A DNA stretch of 64,000 nucleotides, from positions 8,727,330 to 8,791,329 of the forward strand of contig CM021319.1 in NCBI GenBank assembly GCA_010645155.1, given 5' to 3'. The position numbers and the translations under genes are program-made. The stretch is from Tigriopus japonicus (Eukaryota > Arthropoda > Copepoda > Harpacticoida > Harpacticidae). Below the pieces are notes generated by a model. It did not search any database. It worked only from the letters and a program-made list of their open reading frames with translations, and was not told the origin of the DNA. Below, piece by piece: positions 11,858 through 22,159 of this stretch (position 1 is its first letter; each line of letters opens with the position of its first letter).

Positions 11858-12126
11858 ATGGATGAGTGTAATCGAACGAATTCAGCTGTGGATTGTGGGG
11901 CCAAAATGACTAGGGATGGGTCAGAACTAGGTTCTGACATTTCATAGTTTTAGTTTGTTACGTAAGGAGCAAAGTCTTAGTTGAATTGATTTTCAAAATG
12001 AAGAAAACGAGTTGGGCTGACGAATTTCGAATAAATTTTATGGAGGGTGAGTCTCGACTCCGACGCATCCCTAGCCAGTTTGGCCCCAGAATCCCCAGCT
12101 GAATTAGTTCGATTACACTCATCCAT
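11858..12126. repeat. Inverted duplicate around a TAGGGATG pair
   Basis: About 53 bp at 11858-11910 (ATGGATGAGTGTAATCGAAC and onward) recurs inverted at 12075-12126. Between the arms are inward-facing TAGGGATGGGTC (11911) and GCATCCCTA (ending at 12073), which look like hAT termini. An unrecognised 62-residue open frame on the minus strand (11752-11940) covers the left arm. Confidence 0.6.
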
Positions 12127-12619
12127 TTTGCCAAAATAATCGAACAGAGCGGGTCAATCAGTCACAAGGAAATATGATGGATTTGGGCTAATGTTAGGGT
12201 AAAGAAGTAATCATTCGATTGTATGGCAATGCCTTTTGCAAATTCAAAGGCTGCAGCCCACATTTGGTTAAGCCTTCTAGCGAAGTTAGACAGGCGTTCC
12301 ATCATGGTATGTAGGACAATTAGCCGTGTTGTCAAGTAAGGGCAAATTCAGGCCGTTTTCATTTGCTCTAATCTTCATGTTGCTTGAAATGTGATGTCCT
12401 CAACGCCGTGAACAGGTCCAATCAACATGGTCCCAAAAAGACTCTTGGCTTCATCAGGGCTGTCATCGCTAAATGGCTCCTTTTTAGACCACGACACCGA
12501 TGTCTTTTATGGCCATTGAGTTGTTATGATAAAGCCAGCCATTTCGGTTGCATAATCTTTGTTTCTTTAACTTCTCCCAAAAACAAAAAATCAACCCAAT
12601 AAGCCGTATGTTCGCTATA

Positions 12620-12777
12620 CAGTCAACTTCGGATATAAGGGACCCGGATATAAGGGATTTTTGCTTATAAGGGACTGTTTTGGAAGGTCCGGATGATCAA
12701 TTTCCACGCAATTTCGGTCGGATATAAGGGACGAATTTCGGTGGTCCCGCCGGGTCCCTTATATCCGAAGTTGACTG
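12620..12777. mobile_element. Pogo/Tigger-like MITE
   Basis: A 158-bp element with perfect 28-bp terminal inverted repeats (12620-12647 and 12750-12777; outer bases CAGTCAACTTCGGATATAAG), bounded on both sides by TA, the target duplication of Tc1/mariner/pogo elements. The interior repeats the GATATAAGGGAC word four more times in both orientations. No coding capacity. Perfect ends suggest recent insertion. Confidence 0.92.
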
Positions 12778-13014
12778 TAATGACTTTTAACTTCACTTTT
12801 TCATCGAAGAAATTAAGCATACCCGTATCAACTTTTAAATTGGCGAGTTGCTCAGTCACACTAAAAAATGAAATACAAATTATAACTCCCTGAACAAACA
12901 GCCAATCATTCATGAGTAGAGGGAGAATATATTTAAAGAAGTATGACCAACAGACTTTGGGAACAAAATGACTCGCAAAGGATGTAAACAAATGCCATTT
13001 TTAGTAAACATTCA

Positions 13015-14250
13015 TCATCTGAGCTTGACTCCACATTCTTTGACAAGCGAGGCTCCAATCACATTCAAATGTAACTCCCACACATCCGCTGGACTCAAAA
13101 CCAATGAGTGAGACTGATATGTAATCCGGATTGTCATACTTGGAGTTCCATCCTTTTCACTCTTATAACTTGTGTCCACACAATCCATTTTAACGATAAA
13201 CAATCCTCCCACTCGCCACAACACCAAATGAAAATCAGACAAAGTCATCTCAGGATTTAAAAGCCAGAAACTGAGATCATGATGATAAATGGGAGGCCAA
13301 AGGGATGGTATCACACTCCATAACTCCCTCCAATTACCAGTTTCCAATTTGAGCGTTTGAGTTCCTTCGCTTGATTCCAAACTGAACACAACGGGATCAT
13401 CACTGAACAAGTTAGTTTCGGAAAATACGCACTTAGCACGAAGAACAAATCCTTTTTTAGAATCCTGATGGCTCACTAACACTTTTGAGTCTTCAACTGT
13501 CACAACCATATCCGAAATCGAGTCTGGAATGATTGCTTCAAGTGCACGCCGAATTTTTGATCGTTTATGTTTTAAGATTAAACTCATCAACTCTACTGTC
13601 AAATTAGGATTAGGCTTCTTTAAACAAATCCAGTAATTGATCTCATTTCGCTTGAACACATGGATTGTGGGTCTTATTGTGGCGAACCCTTTGTTCAAAC
13701 TCCGATAACCAAAAGCCCGATAGTTTCGAGCCCATTGATCTAAATCACATTTAAAACACTTGATCATCTGAAACCCTCCAAAAGTCATCATTTTGACGAT
13801 TTGCCAAGAGTTCCCACCGGTTCTAGGCTTCTCATCTATCATGGTTCCACCTTGACCATCAGTAAGAGCCAAATAGATGAGACTTTTAGAGTGAGTAACT
13901 TGGCAGAAACTCTTAGAAAGATCCCTCAACAATTGACGATTGCGTTCTATCCTCATTTTCCCACCTACATGGGGAAACATGAATATGATTTGGTCAAAGA
14001 TTTGGCCCTTAAAGATCTCGTGTAATCGTGTTCCATCAACTCCAAGTCGGACATGAACCCCCATGGAAAGTAAGTATTCAGCATTGGTTTTGGCCTCTTC
14101 AGAGACGAAATCGTCTTCAAAGGCTGTTGAGGTGATCAAATCAAGTTGTTTAGAGGTAGAGGACGAGTTCTTAAGAAGGCCTAAACTGAAAGAAAAGTTG
14201 CCTTCTCCGAGAAATAGAACACTATCTCGGAGCAAAAGTTGAGAATCCAT
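13015..14250 (-). CDS. FDXACB1: FDXACB1-like: BMT5-like plus FDX-ACB domains
   Basis: Intronless 411-residue protein starting at the ATG at 14250. Residues about 8-200 look like the BMT5-like (DUF2431) Rossmann-fold methyltransferase domain: glycine-rich FLGEGNFSFSLGL at the N-terminus, MFPHVGGK near residue 92, and a later NSWQIVKM. In yeast Bmt5 this fold makes 3-methyluridine in 25S rRNA. Residues about 315-411 resemble the ferredoxin-fold anticodon-binding domain of phenylalanyl-tRNA synthetase: PPIYHHDLSFWL at its start, and SLVLSPADVW with GVKLR at its end. This pairing defines FDXACB1, whose biochemical role is unsettled. The gene is flanked by the MITE on its 3' side and divergent from SETD7. 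Confidence 0.82.
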   Translation of the reverse strand: MDSQLLLRDSVLFLGEGNFSFSLGLLKNSSSTSKQLDLITSTAFEDDFVSEEAKTNAEYLLSMGVHVRLGVDGTRLHEIFKGQIFDQIIFMFPHVGGKMRIERNRQLLRDLSKSFCQVTHSKSLIYLALTDGQGGTMIDEKPRTGGNSWQIVKMMTFGGFQMIKCFKCDLDQWARNYRAFGYRSLNKGFATIRPTIHVFKRNEINYWICLKKPNPNLTVELMSLILKHKRSKIRRALEAIIPDSISDMVVTVEDSKVLVSHQDSKKGFVLRAKCVFSETNLFSDDPVVFSLESSEGTQTLKLETGNWRELWSVIPSLWPPIYHHDLSFWLLNPEMTLSDFHLVLWRVGGLFIVKMDCVDTSYKSEKDGTPSMTIRITYQSHSLVLSPADVWELHLNVIGASLVKECGVKLR

Positions 14251-16536
14251 GGAGTCAAATTTTGTTTGGGAACACGAAGAACAATAACAAACAGGGATTC
14301 AGGGTGATGAAACAAACTGAATTGTTGTTTGACGAAAAAAATTGAATATGATACAATCTCAAAAGTCGGAGATAAAAGCTCTTTGTAAATCATCAAATCG
14401 GGACAGGATTTGTAAGTGTAGAAAGTAACGATAAAAATCTTTGTCTTTTTTTGAAAAATTTATTTTGGAATGAAGTTTTCTTGTCTAGCTTTCCTCTTTT
14501 AGAGGAATGATATGATTCACATTCTTTCTATTTCATCATTTAACATGTTCGTAGACTTGACACACCTAATTGGTGTTAAAGCTTAGCGTACTATGTTTTA
14601 GATGTATTCTACAAAAAATAAATCTTAAAACAAAATCGGCGCAAGATTGGATCGAATTTTAGCAACCTCGTCTTTCGACCAATAGTTGCGCCAAAATATT
14701 CAAATTCAAGATGATCCAAGAAAACCTGCGAAAGACGGATCAGAATTTTCTCGTCTTGGATTTCGATTTATGATTCTTTTACGGTAATTTTTATTATTCG
14801 GAAATATTAAGGTTTTTGAACTTTAAAGCTGTTTGTTTGTATTAGCTTATTGTTTTTAAAGTGTTTTCAGCAAATTGTTTATAACTAAGAATAGCAATAA
14901 AATCCACTGAAAGGTGTTTTGAGGATTTGTCAACTTCCACCTTACATTACGAGTTTCTCATTCTTCCAAGGAAGATTAACTACTGTGTTGACTGAAGGTG
15001 GATTTAAAACCGATATAATCAGGACAAATGGAAATGAATGATCATGGGTAAAAAAGCTTCAAATATTTCTTTTGTGGACTCTCGAATATTCTACGATAAA
15101 GAAGCGCTTTTACACTGGCTATCGTCCATATTCTTGCCACTGCTCGTTTCCGTAATAGAAACAAAACAATAGCCTTTCTATTTTCGTGGTAACAAGTACA
15201 AGTGTCCATGTTGAAATACATAATCTGATTCATTTGCGTTCTTTTCGTTGTGCTCACATTTCGGCAAAACCTGAATATTTTCTCTTTGGGGCCAATGCTT
15301 GCCTCATTTGTTTGAAAAACTGTTCAAGGGTTCTTTTTCTCTAGGCCCTATCACAGAGAGATATAGATGAGGCATGAGCTTCGTTTTGATCGATAAAAAA
15401 TCGATCAGTCGCCAAGCCTAAAAGTAGTTAAGAGGTCTAAAAACAATTTAAAGACAAATTTTCAAACTTGCAACAACTCTACATCAGGATAATAGGGTCC
15501 TATGGTTCCAAAATGCAAGAATAATAAATGTATTATTTTTTAACTTAAAAGACTTCCAAGATTACGACATTTTACCCCTATGATTTATTCTTTTTGCATT
15601 TTTTGAGTTAAATCCCCAAAACTGGCAAAAAAGTTTTCACATTTTTGTTCTCAAAAATTGAATCATTGAAATTGTCCACAAAAAGGTAGATGAAGGTTTT
15701 TTATTACAACCAGTTCAAGTATTACATCGTGTATTCATATCTTTTACAACGGATATTACTTTGATTCTTCCGACATTTGAGCATTTCAAAGGTCAAAAGG
15801 AGTTAGCTTCAAATCAGCTGCGCGTTCAAAAACAGAAGACATTCTTGAGCCGTCGCTCCTCCCACTACATATCTCTCTGTTCTGAACCTACATATCCGAC
15901 ATACACTCAGTGCGCTGATCACTTTTCACTCAGTACCTTCTTTGCTCCAAGCCATTAGTTATTTTGACATTTCTGATTTGAATTTCAAGGTGTTTCATCT
16001 CCTAAGCCATTCACGTCAACAGTTTGGCCCTTACATGGGATCGGACCTTCACCGTTCCACCCAATTATTTCTCCACGATTCGCCAGAGTGTCACTTCAAA
16101 ATCGTTTCAAAGCGAGAGATTCCATCGAGACTGACACCCCATCATTTGCCCAGAGATTATTCACGTGATTCCCCCGATCATCTTCCTACACAAATCAAAT
16201 GGGCCAATGAAGATGAATCTATAACGCGTTCCCCTAAGCTGATTTATTTAACTTCTGGCCCAATCGATGATCATTGAAAGCAATCACATCGCACGCATTG
16301 AAAATACGACTTTTTCCCCGGAATACACCACCAAATTTCTAAGTGGAACAAGCTTGAAGATGTGTTAACGTATATGTGTGCCGAATGGGTCAGAAAAGAA
16401 GTGAGATAATTGTTGCACTAACTAAAGGAAAGGTACACGCCAAAAGTTGCCTCCCCCTTTTCTGTCTGTTCTCTCTCTCTCTCTCTTTCTTTCTTTATAC
16501 TTGTGTCCCAGAACCCACCGCAACAACAGCCAGGAA
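14251..16536. other. Intergenic between FDXACB1-like and SETD7
   Basis: The two genes are transcribed away from each other, so both promoters should lie here. There is a CT microsatellite around 16470-16495. Short open frames at 15761-16277 show no recognisable domain or splice support. Confidence 0.5.
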
Positions 16537-16838
16537 ATGTGGAACAACGAAACGAGGATGGAACCCATAGGAACGAACACTGGATCAGCGAAAGAAAGGA
16601 GGCGAAAAGAGCGCTCGAAACGATTCGAAAGATTGAGGTATGAGATCGTCTCTAAACATGTGTTGAACTATTGGCTTCCTCAAAGCGATGCTGCAAAGCC
16701 GAGATCTTTGCATGAGAACGAACGCCGAGCAAACGAAGAGGCCAACTTCGTGTTCCGTTCGTACGCTCATCAGAAATATGAAAATTTCGAGCGGAGAACG
16801 AAACCAAGAAGCAATCGAGGCGGCTTGAAAACACTCAA
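16537..16838 (+). other. Candidate 5' exon of the SETD7-like gene
   Basis: A purine-rich open stretch from an ATG at 16537 ends in a strong 5' splice site, CAA|GTAAGT, at 16838/16839. Two 3' splice sites are available: CTTTCAG ending at 17214, giving a noncoding leader exon with a six-codon upstream ORF at 17221-17241, or CTTCAG ending at 17257, one base before the SETD7 ATG. The second join would be in frame and add about 101 residues to the N-terminus. I cannot tell which is used. Confidence 0.4.
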
Positions 16839-17258
16839 GTAAGTTATTTATGGCCATTTTGAATAGCAGTTATGCTAGGCACCATCAAAAGAAATTGGAT
16901 CGTCAATTCGCATTGGGCAAAATTAAGACATGAGCTTTCTAAAACGCCGGAACTAACATTTTGTTGAGCTTGAACTTTTATAGACCCCTCTAAAAAAATC
17001 ACAGATAAACATTGTTACTTAACAAGGTCACCAATCAATCATTACTAAACGATCCATAGCTCATGCAATAGGTCTGGATTTATCTTCCACTTTCCCGGTT
17101 GTTCCGTACGGTTGCCATTTAAGATACACTACTTTTTGAGCAAAAAGAAAGCTTCTTCAGGAACTAATCTACTCCTGTTATACTCCCCCAAATAAAGTGA
17201 CCTTGTACTTTCAGGCGAATATGGCGAATGATTGGTTGTAATTGATTGAGTCTTCAGA

Positions 17259-19208
17259 ATGTCAAGGTACAGAGGGTACCAATCAACCACTCTGGGTTAT
17301 TCTTCCCGAAGGTACAACTTCTCATCAAAGTCTGAACCCCCGCCAGTTTCCAGGTCTTACACGCCAAGACCTGCTTTTGACTTCAATGAGTGGAGGATTC
17401 AGCAAAGTCAACGTCGATTGGCCAACCTAAATATGAATTCAGCATTCGACAAGGCCCAAAATCGGTTTAGCACAAAGTATTCTCAGACCAATGAGAGGTT
17501 ACAAAGAGATGATCAAATTGAGAAGGTTTCATGGAGGGACATCTTCAACAAGAAAATGGAGCAAGATGTTAAACCAGCTCAAGTCAGTACCCAAAAACCT
17601 TGTCCAAGTCCAAAGGTTGAACTTCCTCCGTCGCCTATGATCCCTTTGGCAAAAATGAATGGCACCAAAAGTTCCGACAATGAGCCAAGACTCAAGGCTC
17701 AAGGTTCCACGGAAAGCTTAAATGATTCGGAAGATTGGTCGTGGGAAGAGTACTCAGAGAGTGAGAGTGACCATGAAGAGATCATCAAATCAAGCCCAAA
17801 ATTACCAGTGTCAAATCCGGTCAAAAAGGCATCAGAAGTTGCATCGACAACCCTTCCAGGCTTAAAGTTTGTTCCCACTGCCAAACCGCATAAGGAAGAC
17901 CTGTCTTGGGTCAACCAACGACAGGACAAGATCATCGTTGATTCCATGCACGTCACATTATATAAATGGCTGAAAGCGGTCTCCACTTGGACCAACGATC
18001 CTTGGACAGCCAAAGGCCAATACCCCGATGGATCAGTACGAGCTGGCACTAAAGCTACCGACCCATACGCACGGTTACAGGATGAGATCTACGACTACAA
18101 TGGCGAGCGCAATTTCTTCGGGAAGCCCCATGGAAAGGGTGTGGTCACCTTTGCCAACGGAGACAAGCTAACGGGATCGTTTCGGGATGGAAAACGAGAA
18201 GGAAAATGCTCACTACAAACCTGTTCCAATGACATTATGTATCTCGATGCTAGCTACACAAACGACAAATTGGATGGCAAGGGCAAGATTGAATTCAGAA
18301 ATGGAGATCTCCTCTACGGTTGGTTTGTGTTCGGAACCCTCCATGGTCTTGGCAAGACTTTCAATAAAGACAAGCACCTGATCCAAGTGTGCTGGTACTC
18401 CAACGGTGTCCCGGTGGGTACTGTTTGGAAATTTCTTCAAGGAGGGGGTATTTTAGTAGGTGAAGCAGATGTTAGGGGAAATCTGATCGGTGACGACATT
18501 GCATTTCTCTATCCGGACCATCAAACCGCCCTGGTGGGCACATTTGTGAGAGAAAAGATGTGTATGGCGCAGATTGCCTTTATTCAAATGGTCACTGTTC
18601 GCCACGAGATGTGTCAGCTCAAATTCACCAAACCCCGCGGACCATTGTACAGCTTTGATCCGGGAACGTTGACCCGGATCTCAACTGAGCCTTTGCTTCC
18701 GGATCCATATGAGACCCAGCATGTTTATGTCAGGGCATCTAAGCTCAGAGGGGCCCAAGAGGGCCTGTTTGCCAAGAAAGACCTGCCCACGGACAGGATT
18801 GTTGCATTTTACAACGGTGTTCATCTCAAGGAAAATGAGTTGGTCGACGATAAGGCTGACCATGATGCAAATGCCTACAAGATCCTGGATCTTCAAGGAC
18901 CAGATGCGGATGGCTTGCAGGGGATTCTTGATATTCCCCCAGAGTCTGTGAACATCAAGAGATATTGCGCCAGTTTGGCTCACAAGTGCAATCACAGCTT
19001 TCAGCCCAACGCCAAATTCGTATCCTTTTACCATCCCAGATTTGGCAGCATCCCAGCTATCCAAACCATCAAAGAAATAACAAAGGACACAGAGATCTTT
19101 GTGAGCTACGACTATGATCTGGAAGAGGCTCCCCCTTGGTATCAAGATCTCTTTTCGAAACGAGTCATTTTGCAATACCAACAGTCCAAGCAAATGTGGA
19201 ACCTTTAA
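17259..19208 (+). CDS. SETD7: SETD7 (SET7/9)-like lysine methyltransferase
   Basis: Intronless 649-residue protein from the ATG at 17259. Residues 1-270 are low-complexity, Ser/Pro/acidic and unlike vertebrate SETD7, which is about 366 residues. MORN repeats follow at about 275-400 (NGERNFFGKPHGKGVVTFANG and later GKGKIEFRNGDLLYG, HGLGKTF). The SET domain is at about 487-640, with GLFAKKDL, VAFYNGV, YCASLAHKCNHSFQPN (the SAM-contacting NHS at 578-580) and VSYDYD carrying the active-site tyrosines, then APPWYQDLF. SETD7 mono-methylates H3K4 and many non-histone lysines. Catalytic motifs look intact, so activity is expected. It converges on the minus-strand SmydA-like gene with about 150 bp between stop codons. 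Confidence 0.92.
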   Translation: MSRYRGYQSTTLGYSSRRYNFSSKSEPPPVSRSYTPRPAFDFNEWRIQQSQRRLANLNMNSAFDKAQNRFSTKYSQTNERLQRDDQIEKVSWRDIFNKKMEQDVKPAQVSTQKPCPSPKVELPPSPMIPLAKMNGTKSSDNEPRLKAQGSTESLNDSEDWSWEEYSESESDHEEIIKSSPKLPVSNPVKKASEVASTTLPGLKFVPTAKPHKEDLSWVNQRQDKIIVDSMHVTLYKWLKAVSTWTNDPWTAKGQYPDGSVRAGTKATDPYARLQDEIYDYNGERNFFGKPHGKGVVTFANGDKLTGSFRDGKREGKCSLQTCSNDIMYLDASYTNDKLDGKGKIEFRNGDLLYGWFVFGTLHGLGKTFNKDKHLIQVCWYSNGVPVGTVWKFLQGGGILVGEADVRGNLIGDDIAFLYPDHQTALVGTFVREKMCMAQIAFIQMVTVRHEMCQLKFTKPRGPLYSFDPGTLTRISTEPLLPDPYETQHVYVRASKLRGAQEGLFAKKDLPTDRIVAFYNGVHLKENELVDDKADHDANAYKILDLQGPDADGLQGILDIPPESVNIKRYCASLAHKCNHSFQPNAKFVSFYHPRFGSIPAIQTIKEITKDTEIFVSYDYDLEEAPPWYQDLFSKRVILQYQQSKQMWNL

Positions 19209-19361
19209 TGCGCTTCAAACACTCACCCACTTCATGTGATACTATCTTACTTCTGCAATCTCAAATCTAAACCAATGGCAATGCAAAATTTGTACAAGTT
19301 TAATCCAATAATAACAATGCTCAACAACGCATCAAATTTGTCTTTGGCATCTCCATTCTTT

Positions 19362-21399
19362 TCAGATTAACAAGAATTTTTGGAATTGGTCGATCTCTTG
19401 AACCAAGGATTGACTAGAGCTACAAATAAATGACTCGAACGAGCCTTCAGGATCATATTTTAAACATTTGGTCGCTTCCATGGCCTTCTGAGAACTATCT
19501 TGAAGCAGCTCGAGGAAAGTGAGCCCATCACATTCTCCGCTATCAAGTTTCTTGTAGGCCAACTTGACTTGAGCATCCGCTTTTTCATAAAGGACTCGTC
19601 CTGAAATAGAAAACTCATGAAAGATTCGTTTCAAAAGCAGGAAATGTGGCTTCCTCTTACCTCTATTCCTAGTTAAACCGCGCTCTATTCTATCCAAAAC
19701 GAACAAATATCTGTCAGCCATGGTCACCTTGGCTTCCAGCATGCTGACAGTTATGGTTTCCGGATTAGGATTTGCTTTCGTGGTGCGACAAAATAGCGAC
19801 ACTATCCATCGTCGTAATGAATTGAGGATAGAGTGATTGACGTGGAGGAGGTCTTCAGATTCATGTAGGAAATCAATGAACTTGTTGACGTCACCTCTAT
19901 CCAAGGAGTCTTTCCGTTCAATGAGAGCACTGACAATCTGGCAAATTTCATCTTGCGTCAGTTGATTATCACACTCCATTGACACACATTGCCAAACAGA
20001 ATCAAATTCTAATGGCTCAACAGGAAGTAAAAATGACTTTTTGGAGCATTTTGAACATAAGATTCCAGCTAGGTTAGTCCCTAATTCAGTGGGATCTTGA
20101 CATCGTGAGCAGGCACAATTGAAATACCAGTTATCTCTCAGCTTAAGTCTTCGCTCTTGGGTGCTGAGTATCAACGGTACATAAGTAGTGGTGATGTCTT
20201 CTCCTGAGTTTAAGGAACAAGTAAACCATAATAATGGAATGGAAAATAAAGATATAACTAGTTGTAACCAGATGCAGCACAAGGATATGCATTATTTTCC
20301 ATTCCATTAGCCACAATAATACCTTTGAGGATATCAACAGTGGCTATACATCTATTTGACCATGGGGATTTCTTTTCTATGGTATGCCTAGAATTTGGAG
20401 CGCAAGAATGTGTCATAAGTGACGTCATGGGAAATAACCCACGATATCCGCAATCCATTGGGTTGTAGATTTCATAGTTGTTCACTTCCACCACACCTAG
20501 AGCTTCGGTTATCGCAGTTTCTGATATTGCTCCTTTGAAGGCCACAACCAAAGGCTCAATAACATTTTCCTTCAAATGCATCCAATTCTCATGACTTTGT
20601 TGTTTTTCTTCAATGTGGTTCATCAGTGTTCCCACAAACTGACGATGGTCTTGGGCTTGAATCAAAAGTAATCTCAGAGGTAAGATTAGTTCATAATTAG
20701 GTTCTGTTTGGATTTCAGCAAGAATCTGACACTCTTCTTGACCTTCGTGTGCATCTTGACATGTTTTTGAACACATTGGGTAGTTGCATGAACACAAGAC
20801 CTCTGTTTCTGCTATCTAAAAGGATCAACAATGTGGTGAAACCAGTGCATTCATCTTCGTTTATTCTTTTCATCTTAGCCTCACCTTTGAGTTGCAGATG
20901 AGGCATTGTGGCTCGGTCACATTATTTGGTCCAACCACGATGGGATGCTCAAAAAATATGACCTCTCCTGCAAAAATATCTCGACTTGCCACAAGACATC
21001 TAAAACACAAGCATGCAAGCATGCAAGGAGGAAATAATCAAGAATGGATATCATTAGGTACACAAGAACAAGGACCCCTGACAAGTAAAGAACCTGCTTA
21101 CCATTAGAAGCAGGAACATGGCTTTTCACTTACCGTCCAATCCCTTCCTGGAAGGAAATCATTACAGGGGAACATTGGCTTGATCCATCAAGGCGATGGT
21201 AATTACCGTGGGTATGTCCACAAAACCAAACGTCTGCCTCACATTCCTCGCATCTAAATGGTATCGAACGATGAACATTGAGGTTGGTGCCCTCTTCTCA
21301 TTAACGCAATGCAATCTAGGTTGCATGGGAGCATAATGCTTACCTTAAATCGGCTGGTTGCTTGCATATAAAACACATTTTTTCTTTAGACTTTGTCAT
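19362..21399 (-). CDS. SmydA-like SET/MYND protein, six exons
   Basis: Rebuilt by hand as 521 residues. Exons in transcript order: 21399-21344, 21253-21134, 20999-20885, 20815-20323, 20203-19661, 19600-19362. All five introns (90, 134, 69, 119 and 60 bp) are GT-AG and keep phase; 1566 coding bases equal 522 codons with stop. Residues 9-48 form a cysteine/histidine cluster (CFIC, CEEC, FCGHTH, C). CLVASRDIFAGEVIF (60-74) starts the SET domain. A MYND finger follows at about 91-126 (CLIC, CSC, MCSKTC, H, C), then MTHSCAPN at 231-238, and post-SET CACSRC at 291-296. This order is typical of arthropod SmydA proteins. Thr replaces the Asn usual in NHSC, so activity is uncertain. The 60-bp intron is in frame, so an unspliced form would simply add 20 residues. 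Confidence 0.87.
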
Positions 21400-22159
21400 G
21401 ACCTCAAATCCAAGCACCGGATTGTCTCAAAACATTTAAAATTGGCAAAGTGTCAAAGAAAGTTAGCTTCTTTCTATGCTCGCAGATTCTATTACCTCTC
21501 TTGATGAAGAAAGGAAAGTATGCAGGAGGGTATGTAATGTATTCAGGTCCACGTGGGGTTCCAATCCAAGTGGAACAACATGTGAAATAACATGTTTTGC
21601 TCTTTTTGGATGCAATGCATGATTTAAGTTTCGATTCCGTAACCATGTACGTTGTTGCCATGTGGAACGCGATAACCAATGGGAAATTTGTGACGTCTTG
21701 CTTTCTTTCAATTTGTACAATGACTATGGTTGACTTAACACAGATTTATTATCAACTCTGAAAGTATGATTCAACAACAAAGAAATTTCAACATATGAAT
21801 AGTTGTTCCTGGGTTGGTTATGTATTTTCTTCGGGCAAGAGAACTAGTTTGTGCAATGATTCCATATGATCGATTTTGACTTGATTGAGTAAGAAAACTC
21901 CTTGTCTCTCTTTAAATACAAACCAATGCGGAGACATGCAAGTGTCTGACAATTTAGGATTTGCCTCTTTTGATCCTCTCGTGCTCAAGGGACAAGAGAT
22001 AGTTTTTGGGACAAGTTAAGCCCAGGCAAGACAAAGAATAAGAAATAATAGCTATGCTAATGAAAACTCAATTTATCATGAGATAATCCACCGCTCGATC
22101 TCTTACAAAGTGAGTAAACGAAATGATGCCTAAAAGTTAGCTCTGAGGTGATGGCCAAT
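21400..22159. other. Intergenic between two minus-strand genes
   Basis: Holds the SmydA-like promoter and the 3' UTR of the MARCH gene. An open frame at 21404-21679 (-) contains a few cysteines, but I find no domain or junction linking it to either neighbour. Confidence 0.45.

Noticed and set aside
18681..19193. 170-codon frame on the minus strand
   Set aside because: Antisense shadow of the SETD7 SET domain.
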